Of a stretch of 64,000 nucleotides of DNA, positions 54,088-63,275 are shown piece by piece. A program made the position numbers and the translations under genes. A model generated the notes under the pieces. That model made no database searches and was not told where the DNA came from. It worked only from the letters and a program-made list of their open reading frames with translations. How positions within the stretch are numbered: position 1 is the stretch's first letter; the number at the start of each line of letters is the position of its first letter. The stretch is from Clostridia bacterium (GTDB lineage Bacteria; Bacillota; Clostridia; Christensenellales; Pumilibacteraceae): NCBI GenBank assembly GCA_017500845.1, contig JAFVXY010000021.1:58108-122107 (forward strand), in the 5' to 3' direction.

Positions 54088-55326
54088 ATTTGCGCCCAAA
54101 GAATTAAGCTCGTCGCTAAGCGACTGATACCCTCTGTCTATGTACTCCACTCCACTTACCGTGCTTTGCCCATCTGCCGATAAAGCTGCAATAACAAGTG
54201 CGGCACCGCCTCGCAAATCCTGCGCATAAACATCTGCGCCAAATAAGCTTTTTCCTTTTATAATGGCAGAATTACAACCGTCCAAAATCACGTCTGCACC
54301 CATGCGCTGAAGCTGATAAACGTAACGAAATCGATTTTCGAAAAGTGTTTCGGTAACCACGCTTTCACCCTCTGCACCGCACAGCGCCGCAACTAGCAGT
54401 GGTTGCAGGTCGGTAGCGAACCCAGGATACGGCAATGTCACCGTTTGCTTAACAGCCTTGACTCGCCCGTTTTGGCGCACGCGTATTCCGCGTTGCTCCT
54501 CCTCTATATCCAACCCCATAATTCTAAATTTGTGCAGTGCCGCATCCAGATGGTCGCCGATTGCCCCCTCTATATACACGTCACCACCCACAACACCTAC
54601 TGCCGCCATATACGTACCCGCAACTATGCGGTCGGGGACAGGCTTGTATCTTGCACCGTGCAAGCGTCCTTTGCCCTCGACCACTATCAAATCCGTTCCT
54701 GCACCAAACACCCTTGCACCTAATGTATTTAGAAACATAGCAAGGTCAACAATTTCGGGTTCTTTTGCCGCACCGTAAATCACAGTTTTTTGTGTTCCTA
54801 TCGCCGCCGCCATCATAAGATTTTCGGTTGCGCCCACGCTTGGATATTTCAGTCTTACAATACCGCCGCGTGGACGTCCCTTGCACCTTACCGTATTCTT
54901 ATAAGGACTCTCTTCTACATCCACTCCAAGAATTTTTAGTCCGCCAAGGTGAAGATCGATAGGTCGCTGCCCTATTTCGCATCCGCCGGGCAAAGCAATT
55001 TCCGCCTCGCCGCACCTTGATAAAAGCGGTCCCAAAATAAAGACTGACGAGCGAATTTTTCGCATAAGAGCATGGTCTATCGTATATGGATTTATCGCCT
55101 TGCAACAAACACTTATTTGCCCGCGGTTAAAGCTTACCTTGCCGCCTATGCTTGCTATAATTGCCAACATATCGTCAATATCACTTAGATGCGGACAGCC
55201 GCAAAGCTGAACCTCGTCCGAGGTTAGAACGCACGCCGCAAGAATGGGCAAAATGGCATTTTTTGCACCGTAAAGATTGATTTTGCCACTTAGTTTATTA
55301 CACTTTGATACGACGAGTGCGTCCAT
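54064..55326 (-). CDS. murA: UDP-N-acetylglucosamine 1-carboxyvinyltransferase
   Basis: 420 residues. KINLYGAKNAILPILAA near residue 15, ALPGGCEIGQRPIDLH with catalytic Cys116, and GFATDLQPLLVAAL near 300. It adds enolpyruvate to UDP-GlcNAc, the first committed step of peptidoglycan synthesis, and is the fosfomycin target (Cys present, so sensitivity is expected at this residue). In Clostridia it usually lies between murG and ftsQ; here the PP2C cassette separates it from ftsQ. Confidence 0.96.
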   Translation of the reverse strand: MDALVVSKCNKLSGKINLYGAKNAILPILAACVLTSDEVQLCGCPHLSDIDDMLAIIASIGGKVSFNRGQISVCCKAINPYTIDHALMRKIRSSVFILGPLLSRCGEAEIALPGGCEIGQRPIDLHLGGLKILGVDVEESPYKNTVRCKGRPRGGIVRLKYPSVGATENLMMAAAIGTQKTVIYGAAKEPEIVDLAMFLNTLGARVFGAGTDLIVVEGKGRLHGARYKPVPDRIVAGTYMAAVGVVGGDVYIEGAIGDHLDAALHKFRIMGLDIEEEQRGIRVRQNGRVKAVKQTVTLPYPGFATDLQPLLVAALCGAEGESVVTETLFENRFRYVYQLQRMGADVILDGCNSAIIKGKSLFGADVYAQDLRGGAALVIAALSADGQSTVSGVEYIDRGYQSLSDELNSLGANIKRLTLK

Positions 55327-55400
55327 AACGGTACCCCCTTAACACTTCTATATATGCGCCAAGGGCAAAATGTGCTTGCAAAAGTTTCTTTTTTCAAACA

Positions 55401-55432
55401 AAAAAGACTACTCAAAATTTTGTAGCCTTTTT
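55401..55432 (-). terminator. Terminator of the coiled-coil gene
   Basis: AAAAAGGCTAC / GTAGTCTTTTT on the minus strand (11 bp, one G-U), followed by TTGTTTG. It lies 34 bases after the stop. Confidence 0.75.
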
Positions 55433-55465
55433 TATTTTTCGTCATATAAAAATTTATGTCCGGAA

Positions 55466-55804
55466 TTAGTCTTCGAGTAATTGAGCAAGCTTTACAAGAT
55501 CGCTTTTAAGTTCGAGTAAGGAAAACTCATTTTGAGCCGCGCATTCATCCTCACAATTTTTTTTGTGTAGCAAACGCGATACCTCCTCAAGCTTTTTGTT
55601 AAGCGACTCTATCTCGTCCACAATAACGCTCCCGTAGCTACTACGCTTAGCGGCTTCGCCCTCGCCAGATACAGTAACCAAATTTTCCTCGGTCAACTTT
55701 TTGAGTCTATCTATTTCCTCGCCCTGAGCCGTGACCAGCGACTTAATTTGTTTGATTTCCTCAGTTATTGATACAAGCAACTTTTTGTCTTTTTTAGTAA
55801 ACAT
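55466..55804 (-). CDS. Hypothetical coiled-coil protein
   Basis: 112 residues with heptad-like leucine spacing (ITEEIKQIKSLVTAQGEEIDRLKKL and VDEIESLNKKLEEVSRLLHKK) separated by a Gly/Ser hinge, and a C-terminal leucine-rich acidic part. No membrane segment. Two cysteines (NCEDEC) near residue 85. It has its own promoter and terminator, so it is likely expressed. Family not recognised; nearness to murA and ftsW might suggest an envelope or division role, but that is only position. Confidence 0.65.
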   Translation of the reverse strand: MFTKKDKKLLVSITEEIKQIKSLVTAQGEEIDRLKKLTEENLVTVSGEGEAAKRSSYGSVIVDEIESLNKKLEEVSRLLHKKNCEDECAAQNEFSLLELKSDLVKLAQLLED

Positions 55805-55821
55805 AATTCACCTCTAATAGC

Positions 55822-55851
55822 ATAATACTACAAAAACCGCCTTCTTGTCAA
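55822..55851 (-). promoter_or_regulatory. Sigma-A promoter of the coiled-coil gene
   Basis: Perfect TTGACA (55851-55846), 18-base spacer, TATTAT (55827-55822), followed by AGAGGTG before the ATG at 55804. Confidence 0.75.
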
Positions 55852-55978
55852 CCTCTACGTAAGTGTTTCTGTTCGCAATAAAAACAGTTTTTGACGTCCT
55901 CGCCATATTCTCAACTTCGTTGTATAGTATAAATAAAAAAATTCCCCCAAGATTTGTATAAATATGACCGCTTTTTGT

Positions 55979-56007
55979 TTGCGTTTTGTAAAAAGTAATG
56001 TTATAAT
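55979..56007 (+). promoter_or_regulatory. Sigma-A promoter of serC-serA
   Basis: TTGCGT (55979-55984), 17-base spacer, perfect TATAAT (56002-56007). The leader is only about 25 bases, too short for a T-box or riboswitch. Confidence 0.8.
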
Positions 56008-56039
56008 GAAGCTACAATAAATATTCAAGGAGTATTTTT

Positions 56040-57122
56040 ATGGATAGAGTTTACAATTTTTCGGCAGGTCCTTCTATGCTTCCGTTGGAAGTTCTCAAAA
56101 GGGTTCAAAGCAAGATGCTCAACTATGAAGGTTCGGGCATGAGCGTTATGGAAATGAGCCACCGCTCCAAGTACTATGACGCAATCAACAATGAAGCTGA
56201 GAGCCTTCTTCGTGAGCTTATGAACGTTCCCGAGAACTATGATATCATCTTCGTTCAGGGTGGCGCTTCTATGCAGTTCGAGGCTATTCCCCTCAACCTT
56301 CATAAGAACGGTAAGGCAGACTACATCCTTTCGGGTAACTTCTCCAGCAAGGCTTACAAGGAAGCTCAGAAGTTCACCGACGCTGTAGCAGCTGCAAGCA
56401 GCAAGGATAAGGATTTCACCTATATTCCCGCTACTACCCCCGATATGTTCCGTGCAGATGCTGACTACGTTCACATGTGCTACAACAACACCATCTACGG
56501 TACTCGCTTCACCAAAATCCCCGAGACTCCGGCTGGCGTTCCCCTTGTTGGTGACGTTTCGTCCAACATCCTCAGCGAAGTTATGGACGTAAGCAAGTTC
56601 GGCGTATTGTACGGCGGCGCTCAGAAGAACGTTGCTCCTGCAGGCGTGACCGTTGTTATTGTTCGCAAGGATTTGCAGGATATGTGCGCTCCCATCTGCC
56701 CCACCATGCTTAAGTGGAAGACTCAGGTTGATCAGAAGAGCCTTTACAACACCCCGCCCTGCTGGTCTACCTACGTAGCTATGGAAGTTTTCCGCTACAT
56801 TAAGGAGCTTGGCGGCGTTCCCGCAATGCAGAAAATCAACGAGGAAAAGGCACAGATTCTTTATGACTTCCTCGACAACAGCAAGTTCTTTGTAAACAAG
56901 GTAAATCCTGCTGACCGTTCGCTTATGAACGTACCGTTCTTCTCGCCCTCGGCTGAGCTTGACGCTAAGTTCATTGCAGAAGCAGCTAAGGAAGGCCTCG
57001 TAACCCTTAAGGGTCATAAGCTCGTTGGCGGTATGCGCGCAAGCATCTACAACGCTATGCCGATCGAGGGTGTAAAGAAGCTTGTTGAATTCATGGCTAA
57101 GTTCGAAAAGGAAAACAAATAA
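56040..57122 (+). CDS. serC: Phosphoserine aminotransferase
   Basis: 360 residues. YNFSAGPSMLPLEVL at the start, FVQGGASMQFEAIPLNL near residue 75, and YGGAQKNVAPAGVTVVIV near 190 with the PLP lysine (QKN). It converts 3-phosphohydroxypyruvate plus glutamate to phosphoserine. AAGGAG lies seven bases before the ATG. Codon use differs from most neighbours (heavy GCT, CTT, GTT and AAG), pointing to high expression. Forms a serine pathway pair with serA. Confidence 0.96.
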   Translation: MDRVYNFSAGPSMLPLEVLKRVQSKMLNYEGSGMSVMEMSHRSKYYDAINNEAESLLRELMNVPENYDIIFVQGGASMQFEAIPLNLHKNGKADYILSGNFSSKAYKEAQKFTDAVAAASSKDKDFTYIPATTPDMFRADADYVHMCYNNTIYGTRFTKIPETPAGVPLVGDVSSNILSEVMDVSKFGVLYGGAQKNVAPAGVTVVIVRKDLQDMCAPICPTMLKWKTQVDQKSLYNTPPCWSTYVAMEVFRYIKELGGVPAMQKINEEKAQILYDFLDNSKFFVNKVNPADRSLMNVPFFSPSAELDAKFIAEAAKEGLVTLKGHKLVGGMRASIYNAMPIEGVKKLVEFMAKFEKENK

Positions 57123-57142
57123 TTTAAGGAGCTAATTCTAAA

Positions 57143-58279
57143 ATGGCTAAGATTTTAAAACTCAACAAAATCAGTAAAGTTGCAAACTCGGAGTTCCCTG
57201 CTTCGTACACTCTTACCGACGAATGCGAGCAGCCTGACGGTATCATCCTTCGTTCGTTCAAGATGCACGACTATCCCCTTGCGGATTCGCTTCTTTGCGT
57301 TGCTCGTGCAGGCGCAGGCGTAAACAACATTCCGCTTGACAAGTGTGCAGATAAGGGCGTTGTAGTATTCAACACCCCGGGCGCTAACTCCAACGCAGTA
57401 AAAGAGCTTGCTCTTTGCATGTTGTTTATGTGCGGCAGAAGAATTGCTCCTGCTCTTACCTGGTCGCAGGGCCTTAAGGGCACCGCTGAAATCGGCAAGC
57501 AGGTAGAAGACGGCAAGAAGGCATTTGTTGGCGGCGAGATTTTTGGCAAGACTCTTGGTATCGCAGGTCTTGGCGCAATCGGCAGCAAGCTTGCAAAAGC
57601 AGCTTTCGCTCTTGGCATGAACGTTATCGGCTACGATCCGCACATCACCAAGGAACGCATCGACGCTATCAATCCCGATATGAGAATCGTTTCGCTCGAG
57701 GAGCTTTACAAGGAATGTGATTACATCTCGCTTCACGTTCCGTTCAACGATAACACCAAGCACATGATTAACGCTGAGACCATCGCTATGATGAAGGATG
57801 GCGTTAACATCATCAACTGCGCTCGTGGTGAGCTTGTTGACAACGCTGCTATCGTAGAAGCTGTTAAGAGTGGCAAGGTTAACCGCTACGTTACCGACTT
57901 CCCCAACGAAGAAGTTCTTGGCATTGACGGTATCGTTGCTACCCCGCACCTTGGCGCAAGCACCCCCGAGGCAGAAGATAACTGCGCTTACATGGCTGCC
58001 AAGCAGATGGTTGATTTCATCGAAAACGGCAACATCGTAAACTCGGTTAACTATCCGAAGCTTCAGAAGGAGCGCACCAAGTCCCGTCGTCTTTGCGTTT
58101 GCACCAAGGACGTTGAGGATATCAAGGCTCTCCTTGCTAAGCATTGCGTATGCGTTGACGATATGGCAGAAGCTCATCGTGGCGTTTATGGCTACGCTGT
58201 AGTTGATGTTGATTGCGACTGCACCGCAGATAAGCTCAGCGGCGTTGAGGGAATCTTGAAGGCAAGATTCATCGGCTAA
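57143..58279 (+). CDS. serA: D-3-phosphoglycerate dehydrogenase
   Basis: 378 residues. NAD-binding GLGAIGSKLAKAAFALGM near residue 150, catalytic NCARGELVDNAAI near 228 and ATPHLGASTPEAEDNC near 268 (His). The C-terminal about 65 residues look like a reduced ACT-type regulatory domain. It oxidises 3-phosphoglycerate, the first step of serine synthesis. Codon style matches serC. No serB is nearby. It starts 20 bases after serC, with AAGGAG upstream. Confidence 0.95.
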   Translation: MAKILKLNKISKVANSEFPASYTLTDECEQPDGIILRSFKMHDYPLADSLLCVARAGAGVNNIPLDKCADKGVVVFNTPGANSNAVKELALCMLFMCGRRIAPALTWSQGLKGTAEIGKQVEDGKKAFVGGEIFGKTLGIAGLGAIGSKLAKAAFALGMNVIGYDPHITKERIDAINPDMRIVSLEELYKECDYISLHVPFNDNTKHMINAETIAMMKDGVNIINCARGELVDNAAIVEAVKSGKVNRYVTDFPNEEVLGIDGIVATPHLGASTPEAEDNCAYMAAKQMVDFIENGNIVNSVNYPKLQKERTKSRRLCVCTKDVEDIKALLAKHCVCVDDMAEAHRGVYGYAVVDVDCDCTADKLSGVEGILKARFIG

Positions 58280-58296
58280 TTAGTCTAATCAAATAC

Positions 58297-58331
58297 AAAA
58301 AACTGTCAGTCTTATGATTGACAGTTTTTTT
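58297..58331. terminator. Bidirectional terminator between serA and ftsW
   Basis: AAAAAACTGTCA / TGACAGTTTTTT stem with a 10-base loop, 17 bases after the serA stop, and usable from the ftsW side as well. Confidence 0.9.
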
Positions 58332-58388
58332 GTTTGCATTGATATCTCGTCTATTGTACTCCACAAATACTGCTTGAATATTAAATAC

Positions 58389-59561
58389 TCAAAGCTCTTT
58401 CTTCAGATTACCTCTATCCTTTTTACATCTCTTACCTTCTCTTTTATAGGTCAACAGCTGAACGCTTTTGTGACTTCGAAGAGAAATACTTTGCAGTATA
58501 CCCGTGCTTGCACAAAAAACGATTAACGAGGTTGAGCCTGCGCTTATAAACGGCAACGGCAAGCCGGTTGGCGGTATTGAGCCTGTTACAACTGCAATGT
58601 TTACACAGACCTGTATAGCTATAATTGCCGCAATGCCGCTTGCGAGATAACACCCAAATCTATCGGGTGCTTTTTGAGCAATAAGTATTGCTCTGAATAT
58701 CAGCAGCACAAAAGCGGCAATAACTATAATACACCCAAAAAGCCCGAGCTCCTCGCCTATAATACTGAATATAAAGTCACTTTCGCTAAACGGCAAAAAG
58801 AGATACTTTTGTCTTGAATTAAACAGCCCCAAACCAAACAATCCACCGCTTCCCAGCGAATAAAAGGACTGAATAAGCTGATATCCCTCGCCAAGCGGCG
58901 ACTCCCACGGGTCTAAAAACGCCATAAGCCTGTTTAGTCTATACGGCTCGATAAGAATAAGTATAGGCACAAGTGCAATTACAGGTACGGCAAGAATCAA
59001 AAAGTGCTTTATTCTTGCCCCGCCCACGAAAAGCATGACGAACATAAGAAGTATCATACAAATCGTAATTGACATATTAGGCTCTAATATAATAAGCACG
59101 CATATCACGCCGCCCACAAGCAAAACAGGCAAGATACCCGCAAACCGCGTCATCTTGTCATGATTTTTTGCCATATACGATGCCGTAAATATAATAAAGC
59201 CGAACTTAGACACCTCGCTTGCTTGCATCGAAAAGAACGGCAGGTTTATCCATCTGCGCGCACCGTAGCTTTCGATTCCTATTCCGGGAATAAAAACTAA
59301 TACGAGCAAAATTATCGATACTGCTAAAATGACATATTTTAGCTTATCCAAAACATGATAGTCGGTAATGCTTAATATACCTATTGCCGCAAAGCCCAGA
59401 ATTGCGCCAAATATCTGCTTGTACATAAAATAATATTCGTTGCCATAATTGATTTCGGCGCTATACATAGATGCAGAATACACCATAATAGCGCCGAAAA
59501 CAACAAGACTTACCGTTATGGCAAGCAAAATTACATCAAATTTCCCTTCTTTTTTAAGCAC
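58389..59561 (-). CDS. ftsW: Lipid II polymerase FtsW/SpoVE (SEDS family)
   Basis: 390 residues, ten membrane helices. ARRWINLPFFSMQASEVSKF near residue 134, GYQLIQSFYSLGSGGLFGLGL near 222, FSESDFIFSIIGEELGL near 250 and TGLPLPFISAGSTSLIVF near 335 are SEDS motifs. It polymerises glycan strands with a class B penicillin-binding protein. Location after murD fits SpoVE or FtsW; the two cannot be told apart here. The C-terminal tail is basic. Overlaps murD by 8 bases. Confidence 0.92.
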   Translation of the reverse strand: MLKKEGKFDVILLAITVSLVVFGAIMVYSASMYSAEINYGNEYYFMYKQIFGAILGFAAIGILSITDYHVLDKLKYVILAVSIILLVLVFIPGIGIESYGARRWINLPFFSMQASEVSKFGFIIFTASYMAKNHDKMTRFAGILPVLLVGGVICVLIILEPNMSITICMILLMFVMLFVGGARIKHFLILAVPVIALVPILILIEPYRLNRLMAFLDPWESPLGEGYQLIQSFYSLGSGGLFGLGLFNSRQKYLFLPFSESDFIFSIIGEELGLFGCIIVIAAFVLLIFRAILIAQKAPDRFGCYLASGIAAIIAIQVCVNIAVVTGSIPPTGLPLPFISAGSTSLIVFCASTGILQSISLRSHKSVQLLTYKREGKRCKKDRGNLKKEL

Positions 59562-60780
59562 GAATCAGCCTCTCAAAATGCTCGCCGCGCTTATCGTATC
59601 CCTCGTAGGAATCGAAGCTTGCCGCCGCCGGTGACAACAAAACATTGGATACGTCAAGGCGTTTTGCGGTTTCGGTGGCCTCCTCCAGCCCTGAGCAAAT
59701 TATAAATCCCTCGTATCCTTGCCTATCTGCCGCGAGGCGAAGCTTCTCCTTCACCTCGCCCATTCCGATTACGTACTTTACGCACTTAGGAAGCTCGACA
59801 AACAGCTCGTCAAACTCATACCCCTTGTCACTTCCGCCTGCAATCAATACCGTACTGCCCGTCATGCTTTTTGCCGCAGCAAGAGCCGCACCTATATTGG
59901 TACCCTTAGAATCGTTGTAATAGCTCTTGCCGCCCACCTTGCCCACAAAGCTAAGACGGTGCTCGGCAGACCTAAAGCTGACGAGGGCGTCATGAACTGC
60001 CGACAGCGTTGCTCCTTGCAAAATAGCCGCACACGAGGCAAATAAAGCATCTACCAGGTTATGCTCCTCTTTTTGTTGCAGCTCGGCAACGTCTGCAATC
60101 TTCTTACCAAAAACCCACAGCGCTTCCTTTTGAACGGTAATATCACTTCCGAGTGTGACGATTTGGCTTTTTACCCCAAACTCTTTTAGGAGAACGCGCA
60201 CCTCGCGAGGCACGATTACGTAATCCTCTGCCGTCTGGTTGCGGCAAATATTAAGCTTAGCGTTTATGTAATTTTGCATATTGCCATGTCTATCGAGGTG
60301 ATCGGGCGTTATGTTGGTGATAATCGCCACCTTGGGCGCAAAATCTTTGACGGTAAGCAACTGAAAGCTGCTAACCTCCACCACCGATCGCTCATGTGTA
60401 AGCAGTGCGTTTTTAGAGTAAGACGTGCCTATATTGCCGCAAACAATTGTTTTGTATCCACTGCGCGACAAAATATCGCCCGTTAGCATCGTGGTGGTCG
60501 TTTTGCCGTTTGTTCCGGTTATTGCAATGACCGGCGCATTATCTAAGGTAAAACCAAGCTCGATTTCGCCTATAACAGGAATATTGTTTTGCTGAGCGTA
60601 CGCTATGAATTTTTCATCGCGAATACCCGGACTCATTACGATAAGGTCGATTGAGCTTGGAATTTCGCCATCGTAAAAATAAATAAGCGCACCACTTTGC
60701 TTGAGTGCAAAAGCCGCACCCTTCCCGCTTATGCCGCTACCTACTATCAAAATTCTTTTACCAAAATAGTTATTGTTCAT
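59554..60780 (-). CDS. murD: UDP-N-acetylmuramoyl-L-alanine-D-glutamate ligase
   Basis: 408 residues. N-terminal Rossmann part (ILIVGSGISGKGAAFAL), ATP-binding AITGTNGKTTTTMLTG near residue 92, ITNITPDHLDRHGNMQNY near 155, and NDSKGTNIGAALAA near 292. Adds D-glutamate to UDP-MurNAc-L-Ala. About 40 residues shorter than the E. coli protein, with the first domain being compact. Confidence 0.95.
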   Translation of the reverse strand: MNNNYFGKRILIVGSGISGKGAAFALKQSGALIYFYDGEIPSSIDLIVMSPGIRDEKFIAYAQQNNIPVIGEIELGFTLDNAPVIAITGTNGKTTTTMLTGDILSRSGYKTIVCGNIGTSYSKNALLTHERSVVEVSSFQLLTVKDFAPKVAIITNITPDHLDRHGNMQNYINAKLNICRNQTAEDYVIVPREVRVLLKEFGVKSQIVTLGSDITVQKEALWVFGKKIADVAELQQKEEHNLVDALFASCAAILQGATLSAVHDALVSFRSAEHRLSFVGKVGGKSYYNDSKGTNIGAALAAAKSMTGSTVLIAGGSDKGYEFDELFVELPKCVKYVIGMGEVKEKLRLAADRQGYEGFIICSGLEEATETAKRLDVSNVLLSPAAASFDSYEGYDKRGEHFERLIRA

Positions 60781-60804
60781 ACAATAACTTATGCGGACAA
60801 AGAC

Positions 60805-61764
60805 CTAAATATTACTTATAGCGGCAATAAGAGTAAGTGCAGAAACAAAGAACGTTATGCCTGAATATATACCTACAATTTTGTTTTCGTGCAGTCCCTT
60901 TTTTTCTAAATGATGGTGAAAGGGCGCCATAAGAAATATTCTTGTTTTTGTGCGCTTATAATGCAGTACCTGCAAAATTACAGATACAGCGCTTACAACA
61001 AACATTATGCCTGTCAGCGCCGCCGCAAGAACTTGTCCACTGTAAACGGCAAGTACGGCAAAAGCGCCGCCAAGCGCAAGCGAACCGGTATCACCCATAA
61101 AAATCTTAGCAGGATAGCCGTTATAAATCAAAAAAGCAATCATTCCTCCCACTATTGCGGCACAAAATATACTAAGCGAAGGGGCTTGTCCACCGGTAAA
61201 AAGCGAGTCTGCCGCAAGTATGCCACCAAAAAATATCATACTAACAAGCATAACGGATGAAGCAAGCCCGTCAAGTCCGTCGGTAAGATTTACCGAATTG
61301 GTAAACGCCAAAAACAAAAAGATGTTTAGTGGAATTGCAAAATACCCTATATTCACTTTGCCAAACAAATAAGATATTTCGTCGGAATTGTTGTATGCAC
61401 TTACCGAAATTATGACGGCTATGAGTAGCTGGAATATGATTTTTTGATAAGGCTTTAGTCCTTCGTTGCGCCTAAAATATACCTTGATAAAGTCGTCCAA
61501 AAAGCCTACTACGCCGTATCCCAGCATTACCACAACGCATATAACAGTCGTCCTATCAAGCTCTAAAACAAGCGTTGCAATCGCAATACCTATCAAAAAG
61601 CCGATGCCGCCCATGGTTGGCGTTCCGCTTTTACTAAAATGCTTGTCCACGTAAGAGAGTATGATTTGGCGCAATTTTAGCTTTTTGGTAAAATAAATAA
61701 CGATAGGCATTATGGCCAGCGTAATCGCAAAAGCCGTAATTACGGCAAGTAATATCTTTATCAA
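60805..61764 (-). CDS. mraY: Phospho-N-acetylmuramoyl-pentapeptide transferase
   Basis: 319 residues, ten membrane helices. GTPTMGGIGFLIG near residue 48, the FLDDFIKV aspartates near 90, NLTDGLDGLASS near 160, and APFHHHLEKKG near 280. It makes lipid I. The start is a TTG at 61764 overlapping the murE stop by 4 bases, with AGGAGGG just upstream. murF, which normally separates murE and mraY, is missing. Confidence 0.95.
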   Translation of the reverse strand: MIKILLAVITAFAITLAIMPIVIYFTKKLKLRQIILSYVDKHFSKSGTPTMGGIGFLIGIAIATLVLELDRTTVICVVVMLGYGVVGFLDDFIKVYFRRNEGLKPYQKIIFQLLIAVIISVSAYNNSDEISYLFGKVNIGYFAIPLNIFLFLAFTNSVNLTDGLDGLASSVMLVSMIFFGGILAADSLFTGGQAPSLSIFCAAIVGGMIAFLIYNGYPAKIFMGDTGSLALGGAFAVLAVYSGQVLAAALTGIMFVVSAVSVILQVLHYKRTKTRIFLMAPFHHHLEKKGLHENKIVGIYSGITFFVSALTLIAAISNI

Positions 61765-63167
61765 ATTCCCTCCTCGGCAACAAGCTGCATAACAAAATCC
61801 TCGTCGGAATAGGGAATTTTTGTTCCCATAATATCCTGATATTTTTCTGCGCCCTTGCCTGCAATCAAAATAATATCGTCCTTCCCTGCGTGACGAACGG
61901 CGTACCGTATCGCCTCTTTACGCTCCTCTATAAGTGAATGTGGGCAATTACCAACCCCCTTTTCAGCATCGTGAATAATGTCCATTGGTCGCTCGAAGCG
62001 CGGATTATCGGACGTAATAACCACGTAATCACTTCCTTTTGCCGCCGCGCTACCCATTTTCGCGCGTTTAGTCCTATCCCTATCCCCGCCACAGCCAAAT
62101 ACCGTAATGATTTTGCCACGCGAAAACTCACGAATAGCTCCCAAAATATTCTTAAGACCGTCATCTGTATGTGCAAAGTCTATAATTATACTACACGAGG
62201 TAGTATTGATTATATTAAAACGGCCGTCCACCTTTTTTACACGTCTTATTCCTTCTTCAATAACTGCACTGGGCACGCCAAGCGCATAGCAAATTGCGGC
62301 GGCGCACATAGTGTTGTACATATTAAATCTACCCGGCAAGCTGAACTTTACGTTTATAATCTCGTCCATAATATTTAGGACATAGCTAAGCCCTTGTTCG
62401 CTCATAACGAGGTTTATACCAAAAATATCTGACGGATTGTCATATCCATAGCTTATTGCTTCCTCGGTTTCGGCAAGAATTTTTAATCCGTAGCTATCGT
62501 CTGCGTTTGCTATTATACGCTTGCAGGCACTCAAAAACTTGCATTTAGCGGCAAAATATTCGTCCATATCGCCAAAGAAATCCAAATGATCCTGACTAAG
62601 ATTTGTAAATGCCGCCACTTCAAAGCTTATCCCCTGCACCTTGTCAAGTGCCGCCGCATGCGCAGATACCTCCATCACTACATATTCTACGCCATCATCG
62701 GCAAGCTCTTTTAGCAGTCTGAATAAGTCTATCGGGTCGGGAGTCGTAAGCGCAGAGGGCAACTGTCTGTCCTTGTAAAAAACACCGTTGGTACCTATTA
62801 CCGCAACGCTTTTTTTGTAGCTTTCGAGTATACTTTTAACAATAAATGAGGTCGTGGTCTTTCCGTTTGTGCCGGTAATACCAACAAGCTTAACCCTCTT
62901 TTCGGGATGGCCGTAAAACGCCGAAGCTGCCGCGGTCATTGCTGCGCGAGCATTTTTTACAACAATTTGCGGCACGTCAATATCTATCGGTCTTTGACAA
63001 ACGATAGCCACCGCACCGTTATTCACCGCTTGCTCAGCGTAATCGTGACCATCCTTATTGCCCGTAAGACAAAAGTACAAGCCGTTTTTGCATTTAGTTT
63101 TACTGTCTATAGTAAGCTTGTCTATCTCGGTTTGAAAATTGCACTTTAATATCTTATTAAGTTTCAT
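61761..63167 (-). CDS. murE: UDP-N-acetylmuramoyl-tripeptide synthetase MurE (DAP type)
   Basis: 468 residues from the ATG at 63167 (GAGGTG upstream; a GTG two codons earlier is also possible). GITGTNGKTTTSFI near residue 98 binds ATP, TTPDPIDLFRLL near 140, and the TSDNPRFERP motif near 390, whose DNPR indicates meso-diaminopimelate as the added residue. Thus the wall is probably DAP-type. It follows the penicillin-binding protein fragment by 108 bases. Confidence 0.95.
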   Translation of the reverse strand: MKLNKILKCNFQTEIDKLTIDSKTKCKNGLYFCLTGNKDGHDYAEQAVNNGAVAIVCQRPIDIDVPQIVVKNARAAMTAAASAFYGHPEKRVKLVGITGTNGKTTTSFIVKSILESYKKSVAVIGTNGVFYKDRQLPSALTTPDPIDLFRLLKELADDGVEYVVMEVSAHAAALDKVQGISFEVAAFTNLSQDHLDFFGDMDEYFAAKCKFLSACKRIIANADDSYGLKILAETEEAISYGYDNPSDIFGINLVMSEQGLSYVLNIMDEIINVKFSLPGRFNMYNTMCAAAICYALGVPSAVIEEGIRRVKKVDGRFNIINTTSCSIIIDFAHTDDGLKNILGAIREFSRGKIITVFGCGGDRDRTKRAKMGSAAAKGSDYVVITSDNPRFERPMDIIHDAEKGVGNCPHSLIEERKEAIRYAVRHAGKDDIILIAGKGAEKYQDIMGTKIPYSDEDFVMQLVAEEGI

Positions 63168-63275
63168 ACGCACCTCATTTTGACTTGTTACAATTTTATC
63201 TTATGATTCATTCCAATACAATGGAACAGCAAAATAAGTTCTTTTTCGACCAAGCGATTTTAGCCGAATTGTAGG

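Noticed and set aside
55852-56039. T-box or serine-responsive riboswitch before serC
   Set aside because: The predicted transcription start leaves only about 25 bases of leader; no T-box sequence or specifier stem is present.
56025-57017. 330-codon minus-strand frame opposite serC
   Set aside because: SerC on the plus strand is unmistakable; the reverse frame has no recognisable domain and no initiation signals. The frame opposite serA (57155-58177) is likewise a shadow.
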